DNA of 64,000 nucleotides, from positions 2,393,501-2,457,500 of the forward strand of contig NC_079386.1 of NCBI RefSeq assembly GCF_021018895.1, in the 5' to 3' direction. Below are positions 35,301 to 56,726 of the stretch, in pieces. Made by a program: the position numbers and the translations under genes. The notes beneath the pieces were generated by a model. The model was not told the DNA's origin, did no database searches, and saw nothing but the letters and a program-made list of their open reading frames with translations. Positions within the stretch are counted from its first letter, which is position 1. The number at the start of each line of letters is the position of its first letter. Origin of the DNA: Seriola aureovittata (lineage: Eukaryota > Chordata > Actinopteri > Carangiformes > Carangidae).

Positions 35301-36791
35301 ATGGCTTTGAATGTATAGAATAGACTCAGTTCCTTCACTATCTTTTTACTGTCCTGATGCTGCTGATGATGCTGCTGATGATGATGATATGATGATGATG
35401 ATGATGATGATGATGACAATGACGATGACCCGAAAGTTTCTCCTTATTAATGAAACCTCTGTTAATTAGAACTTCACAGGATGCTCCAGGTTCCTCATTT
35501 TAAAGCTTCTGATATTTCCCCTCTAAAACAACACAAATGATCACTTTATCCTCAATATAATATGACTTTTTATATTTATTTATTTCTGATTTTCTTTTGC
35601 TCAATGTGGCCGTAATACACTGTAGTTTAACATTCTTATCTTCTCAGGGTGTCAACAGAAAACTCTTCTGTGTGATTCGGTTTAAAGACAACAAAAAGAT
35701 TATGATTCTAGGCACCATGTGTTCCTGGAGGTCAGGAAACAGGAAAAGTGTCTTTGTAGTTGATGATTGAAGCTGGTATTGTCACGGGGTTGTTTCAAGG
35801 AAACCGATCCCTCCACCTAACTCTGACTCATTGTTCCTGTACAGGAGTCGAGGCCTGAACCAACACAGGAAGCCAGTGTGGGTGAGAACCAGCCGTGCAG
35901 CAGTCAGGAGGAGCAGCAGCCCTCAGCTGCTCCAGAAGGAGACTCAGCAGCTGCAGATCCTGACTCCTCAGCCGCTCTGAAACCTAAAGAGCCAGCGGAG
36001 ACGAGCTCTGAGAATAGAGACAGAGGGGAGGCAGAGCAGCAGGAGACTGAGGGGGGAGGAGGGGGAGAGAGTGATGGAGAGGAGGGGAAGGGAGTGAAGA
36101 GGAAGAGAGAGGAGGTGCACAGGGAGGAAGAGGCGGGACAAAGCACTGAGAAGAAAAAGGTAAGAACACTTTTCCAACTCAATATGGAAATATAGTCAGT
36201 CACTCTGCCATTCACTCACCCACCCACCTACCTACCTCATTTAGTCAGTCCCTCAATAACTCAATAACTCAATCAGTCAGTCAGTCAGTCAGTCAGTCAG
36301 TCCCTCAATAACTCAGTCAGTCAGTCAGTCAGTCACTCTGCAACTCACTCACCTACCCACCTCATTTAGTCAGTCCCTCAATAACTCAATAACTCAATCA
36401 GTCAGTCAGTCAGTCAGTCAGTCAGTCAGTCAGTCCCTCAATAACTCAGTCAGTCAGTCAGTCAGTCAGTCAGTCCGGTGTTTATAAAAAAAAGTTTCAG
36501 GGGATATAAAGACTGACAGTGTAAGATACAGTCAGAACCAGCAAACAGTCAAACTACAGTCCAGCCTGTATTAGAACAGTTACACATGTTTAGTGGAAAT
36601 AACAGAATGGAATAATAAATAGTCTCAGCTTCATTTGAGTGAAACCCCCCCCCCCACCTCCCCTCACAGAGCATATTGTCTCTCTGTCTGTCCCTCAGAT
36701 GGATGATGAAGCCATGGCGTCCATGTTGGCTGATTTTGTGGCCTGTCCACCTGATGATGAAGACGGCGCCTCTGGATCGACCCGCTCATGA
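23381..36791 (+). CDS. pelp1: PELP1, proline-, glutamate- and leucine-rich protein 1 (19 exons, 1276 aa)
   Basis: PELP1 scaffolds the Rix1 complex (with TEX10, WDR18 and the SENP3 system) in 60S ribosome maturation and co-regulates nuclear receptors. Exons: 23381-23521, 23718-23782, 24779-24884, 25018-25167, 26067-26138, 26565-26624, 26884-27040, 28018-28150, 28639-28726, 28837-28925, 29235-29348, 30276-30426, 30538-30691, 30779-30834, 31008-31141, 31547-31649, 33243-34892, 35845-36159, 36699-36791. The frame is unbroken. The N-terminal helical Rix1-type region carries LXXLL boxes (LPALL, LKDLL, LTSLL, LGGLL, LYRLL). Exon 17 (1650 bp) encodes a Pro/Ser/Thr-rich stretch, then a long Glu/Asp tract (about 34214-34420). 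A basic cluster KRKREE in exon 18 may be a nuclear signal. The C-terminus [15 protein letters not shown] resembles the mammalian end. Longer than human (about 1130 aa). Confidence 0.95.
25365..25665. repeat. Interspersed repeat rich in 'ccgatat' words
   Basis: Repeated 'ccgatatat', 'atcggcc' and 'gccgata' words in both orientations in pelp1 intron 4 match a repeat type I recall as common in fish. Clean terminal repeats were not found, so class is not assigned. Confidence 0.45.
26235..26519. mobile_element. hAT-like MITE in pelp1 intron 5
   Basis: The ends are inverted repeats: left 'cagggatgggtaccg', right 'cgatacccatcccta'. Flanking 8-bp sequences, cacttgat (26227-26234) and cgcttgag (26520-26527), agree at 6 of 8 positions, as expected for an aged 8-bp target duplication of hAT elements. 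The 285-bp interior is AT-rich and non-coding. Confidence 0.65.
35008..35330 (-). mobile_element. Retroposon-like interspersed repeat in pelp1 intron 17
   Basis: It begins with an (ATA)n run and 'acattttatttggcagcgcc', continues with 'caaggacactttacac', and includes 'gagagagttccagagttggt'. These words are typical of a fish retroposon family read from its 3' end. There is no intact frame. Confidence 0.5.
35351..35416. repeat. (GAT)n microsatellite
   Basis: Imperfect then nearly perfect ATG/GAT triplets in pelp1 intron 17. Not part of an exon. Confidence 0.9.
36200..36477. repeat. CAGT minisatellite with higher-order copies
   Basis: Runs of (CAGT)n alternate with a longer module containing 'ctacc.acctcatttagtca' and 'gtccctcaataactcaataa'. 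The module occurs twice about 125-130 bp apart, and a shortened form ends the array. It lies in pelp1 intron 18. Confidence 0.85.
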
Positions 36792-37350
36792 ACTGACCTG
36801 ATGTAACCGAGGTCTCCGCGGATGCAGCAGAGACGGTGTCATCAGTGACATCATGTAGTTACCTCATTAACTCCTCCCTCATCATTGTGGCGGTCTACAG
36901 TCGCTCATACTATAGAACATGGCCTCCAGGTTTCTTTCTTTGACTTCAGCTGCAGGACTTTTTTTTCTACTGTCACACCTTCAGCTTGTTATTGACAGAC
37001 TAGTTTAACATGAGCTAAAAGAAACAGTAGGTTTCCTGCAGCCCAGCAGGGCGCGGAGCTCTGTGAGGTATATCACTCTGAACGCTAGCCTTTGTTCCCG
37101 TTTACGGTACATGTTATCTACAGTTAGTGTATGAAGTACCCGTGTGTTTGGATTGATATGTACCTTCTGTGCTCTTCATGTTTCATGACTGTCATATTCT
37201 TTGTTATAAAAAGTAAAAGAGAAAATCAGGACCGCAGTTTTCATGATTTCATGGTTAAGCAACAGTAAGTTAACATGTGTCTCCAGTGACCACTTGTGAT
37301 CAGATCTCACTTCCCTGCTTTATATGTAAATAAACATGAATGAGTTGTTG
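36792..37350 (+). other. pelp1: pelp1 3' untranslated region with poly(A) signal
   Basis: Non-coding sequence after the pelp1 stop. A canonical AATAAA at about 37329-37334 is the best poly(A) signal. The exact cleavage site is not determinable here. Confidence 0.55.
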
Positions 37351-38124
37351 ATTTTAGCCAATCTGAGATAGCAAAATAATTTTGCTTCATGATGAAACTG
37401 TGACAGAGAGCGTCAGTAGAGTAGTTGATACTTCAGTGCGGCCTAGGACGCATTCACGTTCACACTGCTAAAAGAATGTGGCCACATGTGGTCCAGACCA
37501 GCTCTGAATGTGTTCTGAGGGATCAGATGTCAAATACGTTCACACCTGAACTTAGAGCTGAACACTTGTGATCGGATCACCAGAGATGGATGTTAATGCC
37601 AGGTCTGAACAGGAGCAGTGATGTCATCACAGAAAGCACAGCTGTCTGTCTGGACAGAGGAGGGAGAACTGAGCCTTTAACTGTAGCTATATCAGCTGCT
37701 ATAGTGTTCCTGTAGTAAACACAACAGACTTGTACGGAAAAAGAACAGGAAATGATCAAATCTGGCGGATGCCAGTCAGACTATAGATACCTCTTATAAT
37801 TAACAAATTCACCACAGAAGAAGATGAAATCTACTTGTTTCCCTGCAGATGTCTGGAGCTGAACCTGTCAATGTCCTTCAGAAGAACAAAATCAACTATT
37901 TTACAGTGTTGATGTTGACTGTTTATCATATAAACACATCTGTCGCAGTCTGAACATGTTACACACCCGCTGAGAACCAGTGTTTAGTCCGGAAATGAGA
38001 ATCATTTCACTCAGTTCACTGTGTCATTAACCAGGTTCTTCTTTAAGCTCAGTGTCACATCAGAGTTACAGTCTGGTATGTACAGGTCTGAGGAAGCAAA
38101 GTCAGGAACCTTTGAGAAATAATG

Positions 38125-38547
38125 TCATCAATAGTATTGAAATGAGCTTCATCTAAACTTCATTCGTTTTATGAGGATGATCAGGATCACAGCTCCCCAG
38201 AAAACCTGTGAGTGACGTCATGGAGGCTACGTCCATCTTTATTTAAAGTCTATGACAAACACAACAAAGTTCTTGTTACACAGACAGACTCAAAACCTCC
38301 TTAGTGGTAGTCACTGCTGCAGTAGGTGTCTCCGAGACCACAATTTGCCATGATGACACACACACACACACACACAGAGAACACAGAACCTGCCTCAGTT
38401 GTGGTTCAAACTGGTTCACTCAGTTCAGTACGAATCCAGACTCCTGCTCTGAACATCTGGAACAGGGAGAACAAGTAACAAAGCCTGGATCACATGATTG
38501 TATTACCATAGTAACATGAAGTTTACTCAGGAGGACTGTCTTCATGA

Positions 38548-38591
<44 letters not shown>

Positions 38592-40535
38592 CTTCCCTCT
38601 CCCACTTGTCTCATCACTGTTTTCTCAGTCCTCCTCCACCCTGCTGACTAACAGCTTCCTTCAGTTCCACCATTTATGGATTCATGGATTCTGTCCATGA
38701 ATTTTGTCTGTCCAAAGAAAAAAAACAAAAAACATCTGTCCAGATCCAGTGAATCCTGCTCCACATCTCGTCCCTCCAGGTTTTCTGCCTCACCTCCTCT
38801 TCGCCACCACCAGTGTGTGGACTGTGTTCAGACTGTTTCATGGCCCCATGATGGAGGTCTGATCACTAAAGACTCCTCTCGTATTACTTTCCCTATCGTG
38901 CACGCCGTCATATAAATCTAATATATAATAATAGTATAACACTATCGGAGAGTTAGAGTAAAGAATAAATAATCTGTCCAGCAGAGGCTGTGATATTTTT
39001 CCTTCTCATGGTTCACACATCAAAATCTCTATTTCCCATAATTCACCCAGAATTGGTTACGCCACAGTTAAGTGTCTCTGTGTTGGAAAGTCCGCAGTTT
39101 GTAACTCAGGTTTTCTGTCACGAATCTGTAGTTTCCAGGAGCAGATGACATCATTGTGACATCTTCAGGGTTTATTTTGTCCAAGCCACAGTAGTTATAA
39201 CACACGTCTTTTCAACAGTATGAGCCGGGACTGGTGAACGTCGTCGTCCTCCAGAGTCTGTTACTACTGTTATTCACTTCCTCGATACTTTCATGTAAAC
39301 ATCCTGTTTACTCAAAGCTATGGAAGCCCTGAGAGGCTGGTGATTAGAAAAAGAAATAACTACCAAAATGATCTTGGCAAAAAAAAAAGAAACATAGAGA
39401 AATGATCCTGGCGCCGCCTCACAGCTTCCATAGGAAGCAGAAAACAGACCAGATACATGTTTTACTTTACAGACATTATACAGCTACCTCTGCATAATGA
39501 CAAATAATTATTTAGACCATTCTAGGTAACTAAAACTCAGAAGATTCCGGTTTGGGTTTTGTTATATTTCAATGTAATTAGTTGAGGATTTTTCTCTCTG
39601 TTCTTTTATGAAATGCTTGTGGTTTTAGAGGCTCAGTTTTTCCTTCAGGTGTTTGTACTCTAGGAGATTCTGATCTGAGGAGGTGTATCATGATCTCTAT
39701 TTGGAGTGTTGTAACATTTCACTGCTGAAGTCTAGAACCAGAAGAGCTTCCTTTACCATTTCTCAACCTCACTTCATGCACTTCTTTAAATTCACTATCC
39801 GAGTTTTCACAGTTCATCAATAGTTTTGAAATGAGCTTCATCTAAACTTCATCCATTTTATGAGGATTATCAGGATCACAGCAGCAGTGAGGCTCATCGG
39901 CATGTTTGTGTTCTCACTCAGGGGTCAGTCCACACCCACCTTCACACTTTTTATCTTAACTACACACCAAGCATCAGCCTCCGAGGCTGAAAGCTGAAGT
40001 CAACACTGAAGAACCAAAAACTGCAGTTCCCCTAATGGCCACTAGAGTCTGGCTCCAACAGTGACTCAGTCCCCATAGACTCCCATTATAAAAAGTCCAA
40101 CTTTACAGCAGAAATAAACATGTTTACAGCCTGGTACAAAGAATGTTTTGTTCTCTAGAGCTAATTTCCTCCTTCATGACAACTGTTTATATGACTCAGC
40201 TGTTTACATTTAAAGTTATGTAGAACTGAGGGCATGGCTTTGAGTGACAGGTGGTCTCAGCTCCACACACGTCCCACCTTTGTCCATGTTGGATTCGCTG
40301 GGAGATAGGGGTGGAGTCAGGTACTTGCAAGATGGCGAAGGTGGAGCAGCTCACTCTGAGCTTCAGAACCGCTCCCGAGAAAACCTCCGAGTGACGTCAT
40401 GGAGGCTACGTCCATCTTTATTTAAAGTCTATGACAAACACAACAAAGTTTGTTGTTACACGGACAGACTCAAAACCTCCTTAGTTGTAGTCGCTGCTGC
40501 AGTAGGTGTCTCCAAGACCACAATTTGCCATGATG

Positions 40536-40567
<32 letters not shown>

Positions 40568-40975
40568 TCACAAGGTGAAAACAGTACCGGCCACATTCTG
40601 TCACTGCTGGTAATCAGACCAGTTTTTGCTGTGACCCCCCTTTGCCTTTAAACCAGCTCCAGTTCTCCTTAGTACACCTGCTCTCAGTTTTTCAGGTTCT
40701 TATCACGTAGGTGGTTCCAGCATCTTGGAGAACCTGCCTCAGTTCTGGTTCAAACCGGTTCACTCAGTTCAGTGTAAATCCAGACTCGCACATTTGGAAA
40801 CAGTATGTGAAATCCAGCTCTGATCATTATCATGGTCTCTTTTTGGAGTGTTGTAACATTTCACTGCTGAAGTCTAGAACCAGAAGAGCTTACTTTATCA
40901 TTCTCCATCAGCGAAGTGTGTTTCTCAACCTCACTTCATTGCACTTCTTTAAATTCAGTTTGTGAGTTTTCACAG
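38125..40975. repeat. Tandem segmental duplication upstream of the lipoxygenase gene
   Basis: Four blocks occur in the same order in two adjacent units. A: 38125-38190 and 39813-39885. B: 38196-38372 and 40375-40555. C: 38386-38440 and 40725-40785. D: 39700-39812 and 40840-40975. Block D of unit 1 ends in 'gagttttcacag' and is followed at once by block A of unit 2, which marks the junction. Unit 1 lacks about 490 bp between A and B; unit 2 lacks about 1.2 kb between C and D. Confidence 0.75.
39985..40435. repeat. Dispersed repeat, second full copy
   Basis: Matches 7178-7627 over its whole length in ordered blocks. It lies inside unit 2 of the tandem duplication. Confidence 0.75.
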
Positions 40976-41345
40976 CTGCCGCTCTGTGACGTGACTCTTA
41001 TCTGACCTTGCGGAGCTCACGTATTGGACCAACTTCCCTTTTTGTACCTCTGTGTGGAGGGGGGGGTGTGACTGCATGTGTGTGAGGACGAGAGAGATGA
41101 GGCTACACAAAGGACAGATTGAGGGAAGAGAGAGAGGCAGTCTGCAGAGTGAAGGAGCGGTGGAGAGACTGAGCTTGCAGCGGAGACGTGTGAACACACA
41201 CAAAGAGGAGAAACAGGACGCGAGGGGGAGAAGAGGAAGTGAGAGAACCGGAGCCAGGGCCAGAACCAGAACCAGGACCAGGACCAGAGGAGACCTGCAG
41301 GACAGAAGAGGAGAACCTGATCCTCAGCTCTGAACACGGTCAGTG
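40975..41345 (+). promoter_or_regulatory. Possible lipoxygenase promoter and 5' non-coding exon
   Basis: This is the most GC-rich part of the spacer and includes 'tgacgtgac' near its start and a purine-rich stretch to 41340. The lipoxygenase ATG sits directly after a splice acceptor, so an upstream non-coding exon must exist, and this is the best candidate by composition. No consensus donor was confirmed ('acggtcagt' near 41338 is a weak option). Confidence 0.25.
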
Positions 41346-41684
41346 TTACTTACTCCAGTGTGACATTCAGCTTCTGCTTCAGTTAGTTTCTGAACTAAAA
41401 ACAGGTTTCATATCAGATATCATTATGTACTCATTATCTTTGCATATGCAGCTTTTCCCTGCATTTATATCATCCTGTCCACGTGTCAAATATTAGACCT
41501 GTAGTGAGGGTGCAGTCCTCGGAGGAGTGGAGCGGTCTGAGTGTTGCATTCAGTGACCTCTCTGTTGGCTCAGAGGAGCAGCTGCCTCACTACTGTTACA
41601 TAACTTTATGTCTGCTGATTTAATATTTTATATAACAGCAGAACTGAGCTGGGATCAGATTCCTGTCAGTGAATGGATCACACT

Positions 41685-41718
<34 letters not shown>

Positions 41719-42535
41719 GGTCGTAGAGTCTGAGACCACTTCTTAATTGAATATGATGTGGTTGTCAAAAAAACGCGTTAATTTAATAATGAATATAATT
41801 AATTGATAACTTTTTGATAATTGATAATTGATGTTAAAAAAATAAGGTAACGTATTAATCACTCTCTATGATGCTGATGGAAACTTGAGGCACAGTCTTG
41901 TTTATACCAGGTGAACAGGGGCTGCAGGTACATGTACCCGACCCACCTGAACCTCAACTGCTTCAATAGAAGAGACACAATTGAAGGAAACCTGAGCCAC
42001 AGCACAGAGATCAGCTGGTCTGTGACCCAGATTTACTTCAGCCACTGATCCGGAATCAGTTCAGAATCTGAAATGTTTCTCCTTCATTAACACAGTGTGC
42101 CTCTAAATGTTTCTGAAACTTTCTCATTATTTCATATGAAAATATCAAAGATATCATGTGAGTTGAAAATGATCTGTTCGCCATCTTATTGAAATGTCTG
42201 AACTACAATCATTGTGCATCATTGTGCAAATATTCATTTACATTTTTTACAAGTCACAGAGACGTTGATCCTGAACGCCTCAGTCAAATGTGTTGTTTCA
42301 GTTCAACATCCTCTCGCAGCGACTCTCTGGGCTCCTGGTTCATGATCCTGGTCTGGTTTCATACAGAAAACAGTTCACAGCATGTTTATTTACATTAAAC
42401 CTAAACCTCCATCTGTCACTAATGATAAAGATTCAGTGTCTGAACCTGGACCACAGACAGAACTGTGAACCTCCATCCAGTCCACCCTCCTGGAACTCAA
42501 CTTTTAATTAATGTTAATTAATGTTTGTTCAGTCG

Positions 42536-42587
42536 AAACGTCTCCTCTGAACATGATCCATATATATGGATCATGTTCAGAGGAGAC

Positions 42588-42591
<4 letters not shown>
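42536..42591. repeat. Perfect 56-bp palindrome with adjoining (AT)n
   Basis: Two 28-bp arms are exact reverse complements with no spacer; the arms start 'aaacgtctcctctgaacatg' and meet at 'ccatatatatgg'. An AT repeat follows immediately (to about 42627). It is not inside a known gene. Confidence 0.95.
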
Positions 42592-42628
<37 letters not shown>

Positions 42629-43371
42629 TGAGAACAAGTGTTTAACAAGCATGATAACCAAGTTTTGTGTGTGTTTTATCTGGTTGTAACTTCCTGTGTC
42701 AGTTGTTCAGTTGTTCTTCGGTGGATTGTCTTAGTTTATCTCTGATCACAGTCTGATCCTGAATCTGACAAGGAAACATTACAGGGTCCTGTTTACACAA
42801 TGTTATGTTATATTTCATTCATTTATTTTGATCTTCATCGGTCACTACCAAAGCAGCACCTACTCTCCCACTCAGTAAACACGACATCATAATGCAAAAC
42901 AATGGAAATCAAAATTTAAAAAAAACTAAAATAAGAAAATAACAACAAAAACAAACAACAGTAAAAAAGAAATAAATAAATAATAACAACAGTCTTTAGT
43001 TGGTGATTAAAGACATGAGGATTCTTTCTTTCCTGTGTTTTATTAGAAATATTTTATTGTCTAAAATACCAAATGTCCTGTACCATCACTTTTTATATTG
43101 GAGTAATGGACACAACTTTAAAATCACACCTGCAAGAGGTTTTTTTTTTTACTTCTCTCAGAAGCTAATGCGAGGAAACGTACTGTCATGTACAGAGGAA
43201 TGAAAAGATGGAATAGTTTGTTGGTGTTTTTGAACAGAGTTTAAAGATACCAGTTGCTCCACAAACAGGATGTGTTTTATTACATAATATCTGACTATAT
43301 GATCATTAATCACTCAGTCTGAGCGGGACTTCCATGTTCCTCTACAGCATGGAAACTCCTCATTGTTGTTA

Positions 43372-43560
43372 TTAAGATAAGATAAGATATTCATTTATTA
43401 ATCTCACGGTGGGGAAATTTACAGTGTTACAACAGCAAAGTGAAGAAAGAAAGAAACATCATCTAAAAAGATTAATAATATATACGATTAAAAGACTTAG
43501 ATATAACAAAAGAAAAAATAGCAGCAGATAAGTGAATTCCACACGCTGAGTTACGTTATT
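43372..43560 (-). mobile_element. LINE 3' tail, second copy with (TTATC)n end
   Basis: Same orientation and word order as the piece at 3303-3530: 'gataagatattc.tttatta', 'cac.gtggggaaattt', 'tagatataacaaaa' and 'atagcagcagataag'. Confidence 0.7.
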
Positions 43561-45257
43561 GCAAATAGTAATCATCAGTCTTTATAATGAATTCTTGAAT
43601 TCATTTGAGTGAATTATTGTTTTGTATAACGATGTCATGTTTACTTGAGTTTATCCCGTGAAGAGAGGAATAAACAAACAAATGAATAAATCCATAAATA
43701 ATCAGTGATGATCAGAGTGCTGTGAACACAGACTCTGATACTGGTTCAGGGTCACATCCTCCGTGGGTGTGAGTGCTCACTCATCTGTTGTTCCACCGGA
43801 TGATTTGCATCTGAGCGGTTTACACATTTGATTACTCATGAGATAATATTCAAATGATTACCAAGAATTTACACTGACTCCAGCTCATCACACAGAGCAC
43901 AGGTCAGCAACAGGTAATTAGTCATTGATTAATGTGACTCCTGGATGATGTTCAACTGTGAAAAACTACAGGGTCCATATCAAAGTGTTACATACTGACG
44001 GGTCTGTAGTTTAACTTCTTCTCAGCCGTGTGAAGCTGAACTGGAGGAGACAGAGTCAGGTGACAGGCAGCTGAGGGGTGAGGTGAGACCACTGGTCCTG
44101 GGTGGGTCCAGGCCACAAGTTAAGGTGCTGCAGAGGTGTGTGCAGGGACTGTCAGCTTCCTTCACTGTAAACTGGGAAAAGCAGCTGACTCTGTCCTGTT
44201 GAATCAGAGAAGAGCCAAACCTGGACCTGGAGCTGAAACATGCTGTTGTCTCTCATATTATTGAGAGGCGGAGCAAGAAGCCTTCCTCTTAGATCGAACA
44301 GGAACTATGTGGTTTAACTCACACCAAGAAAACCAAAACCACTTCCACCAACATCTAGCGCTGGCAAAGCTTTAGACCGCCTGATAACAGGACATGATTC
44401 ATCGTTTCAGATCAAGGCCATGTCAGGTTTTGGATTTCTCATTAATTTTTATTTTATTTATTTTTTTTTTCAGTTTAGTTTGAATTTGTTTTTAAAGCAG
44501 GTTTGTTGCTTTCGTTTGGTTTTTATTAGTCTCAGTGTTAGTTTGAGTTCTTTTGTAATGTGCATGTGTATGTGCATGTGTATGTGCATGTGTATGTGTA
44601 TGTATATGTGTATGTATATGTGTATTTGTCAGGGGTCAGATTGTGTGATAAAAACTAAACCAACCAACATTAACTGTGGATCTGGGCACAACCATGTAAA
44701 CAGTGGAGACAAGGCGCAGCCTGGAGTGTAAATGTGTGTAGCTGTGTTTCTGAGGTGAGACGCAGGTCGAGTCAGTCTGAAACAATAAACCTGAAAAACT
44801 CAACAACTAACAAACCCTGAGGTTTGATTTTCCTCAGATGAGTGAACTGGACCGTCCAGCTGCAGCTCCGTGGCTCATCACTGCAGCTCATTAACAGTAA
44901 AATACTTGACATGCAGTTAAAGGACAGAATTTCTTCAAATTTGGCACAAGGATGAACTACACTGTGACATCATAATGTTCTACAAAAACACTTCTGGTCA
45001 TTGTTCAATACTGTAACTCAGGAAGGGGAGACTCTGGCCATGTTTCCTGATACTTGGTTGGTTGATGGAGGAAACGACTGTAAGGCGGATGTCTTTTTAT
45101 GTTATTTACTCTGTTAGCTTGTGAGGTCTCTACCACAGAGCTGAGCTGTTGTCTTTAGATTTATCAGCTTCACAGTAACAACAGTAAGAGCTGACTGAGA
45201 CAAACATTAAGGTTGTGCTCAGATGCGCAGGCAACTGCTTGTGGTCTCAGGCTGTTG

Positions 45258-45291
45258 GGGCCCCTGAGGGCCCCTGAGGGCCCCTGAGGGC
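45258..45291. repeat. 11-bp tandem repeat, three copies
   Basis: Three exact copies of 'ggcccctgagg' in the spacer upstream of the lipoxygenase gene. Confidence 0.9.
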
Positions 45292-45797
45292 TGACAAATG
45301 TTACTCAACAGCAATGTCCCAAATTGTAGCTCTTCCCCCCGAAACAACCAATGGCTGTATGTTATCAAGTGTTTTCAGTGAATTACACTAAACTGACTGT
45401 AACTACCTATACAGTTTTAAATTATTATTTTAAATCACCTCTTAAAACCCATTTTTTATAGACTTGCTTTTATATGATGTCGTCCTTTTATTGTCCTTTG
45501 ACTGTATGTTTTGCCCATTCACTCACAGCTCACTCACGTCTTTATCTGGCTGCTGATTGGTCGACTGCTGCTCTGCCCTGCCCACTGAACACTGCTGTCC
45601 AGACAATCAGTGGTAATCCTCTTTACAGTGTGTTGTGCAATGTTTTGATGAGCACTGGGTTTATACTGTGGGTTATTTACAATGTGACAACACTGAAGTT
45701 ATTTACTTATTTATTTAGATTTTTATTGTTATTTATATGTTTATATGTTGAAAATTCGATGAACGTCAACAGATAGATAGAAGCTGTCATACTCAAC

Positions 45798-45834
<37 letters not shown>

Positions 45835-45838
45835 TCAG

Positions 45839-55891
<10,053 letters not shown>

Positions 55892-56726
55892 AAACACAGA
55901 CCAGTCAGAGCAAGATTCATTTTGATTTTTCTGTTTTATTTTCATTCATTCATTTTTTTATTCATCAGTTTTTTAGAAAAAAAAAGATTGTAATTGCATC
56001 TACTGTGATTCAATGTTGTAAAAATAAAAAACAAACATTTTCTACAAGTCAATGATTAGACATTTATGATTTGTATGACATTTTGTTATTGAACAGGTAG
56101 TGTTGGTGCACCAGGAGAAGGTTGGCTGGTTTTCATCATTTCATTATGTTACTTAAGCAACAGATGATAGTGATATGTTCAGAAGCTGGGAAGTCTGGGA
56201 CATGATTCAGGTTTGAAATATGAGGACTTGAGGACAACAACTCCAGATAAACTGAGAGCCAGTTTTGAAGAAATGGCAAATTCAGTCCTGCATATCTACA
56301 GTCCAACAGCTAGCTCACAGATCCTACTGAGACACAACCAGAGACCATGAACTACAGAGAAAACTATTTAATAACTTCATCTAATGACTAATATTACAGT
56401 CACAACTGGATACTGGTAACAATCTGAAATACATTCTCTTGTACAGTACAGTAAGTACAGACAAAATAATTTACAATATTTAAATACTCTGACAAGAGGA
56501 ATCATTCAGACTCTGGAGAACAACTGAAATCTTCTGCAATCAAATAATTAAAGCACTTATTTTCAAAATTAATCTCATCATAAATATGAAGGTGCAGAAG
56601 ATTCATGTCTCACAGCATCCACTCTCCTTCATGAGGAGATTTAAACCCTGAGACAGAGGCAGCTCAGAGAGCAGGTGATACCCTTCTCCTCCTGCTGCTG
56701 GGAGCTCGCCAGTCCAGCAGGTGGCA
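55892..56726. other. Convergent 3' region of the lipoxygenase gene and rnasek
   Basis: After the lipoxygenase stop, AATAAA at 56023-56028 is a good poly(A) signal, giving a short 3' untranslated region. The remainder up to 56726 is probably the rnasek 3' untranslated region on the minus strand. No canonical minus-strand AATAAA was found close to it. No other gene is seen. Confidence 0.5.

Larger units (their letters stand above)
37351..45838. other. Spacer between pelp1 and the lipoxygenase gene
   Basis: About 8.5 kb with no recognised protein-coding exon. It contains a local tandem duplication (38125-40975), a (TC)n run (38557-38590), the dispersed repeat at 39985-40435, a possible 5' exon and promoter (40975-41345), CA repeats, the palindrome at 42536-42591, a LINE tail (43372-43560), a TG/TA microsatellite (about 44560-44628) and an 11-bp tandem (about 45258-45291). 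The intron preceding the lipoxygenase start codon must begin somewhere in it. Confidence 0.6.
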
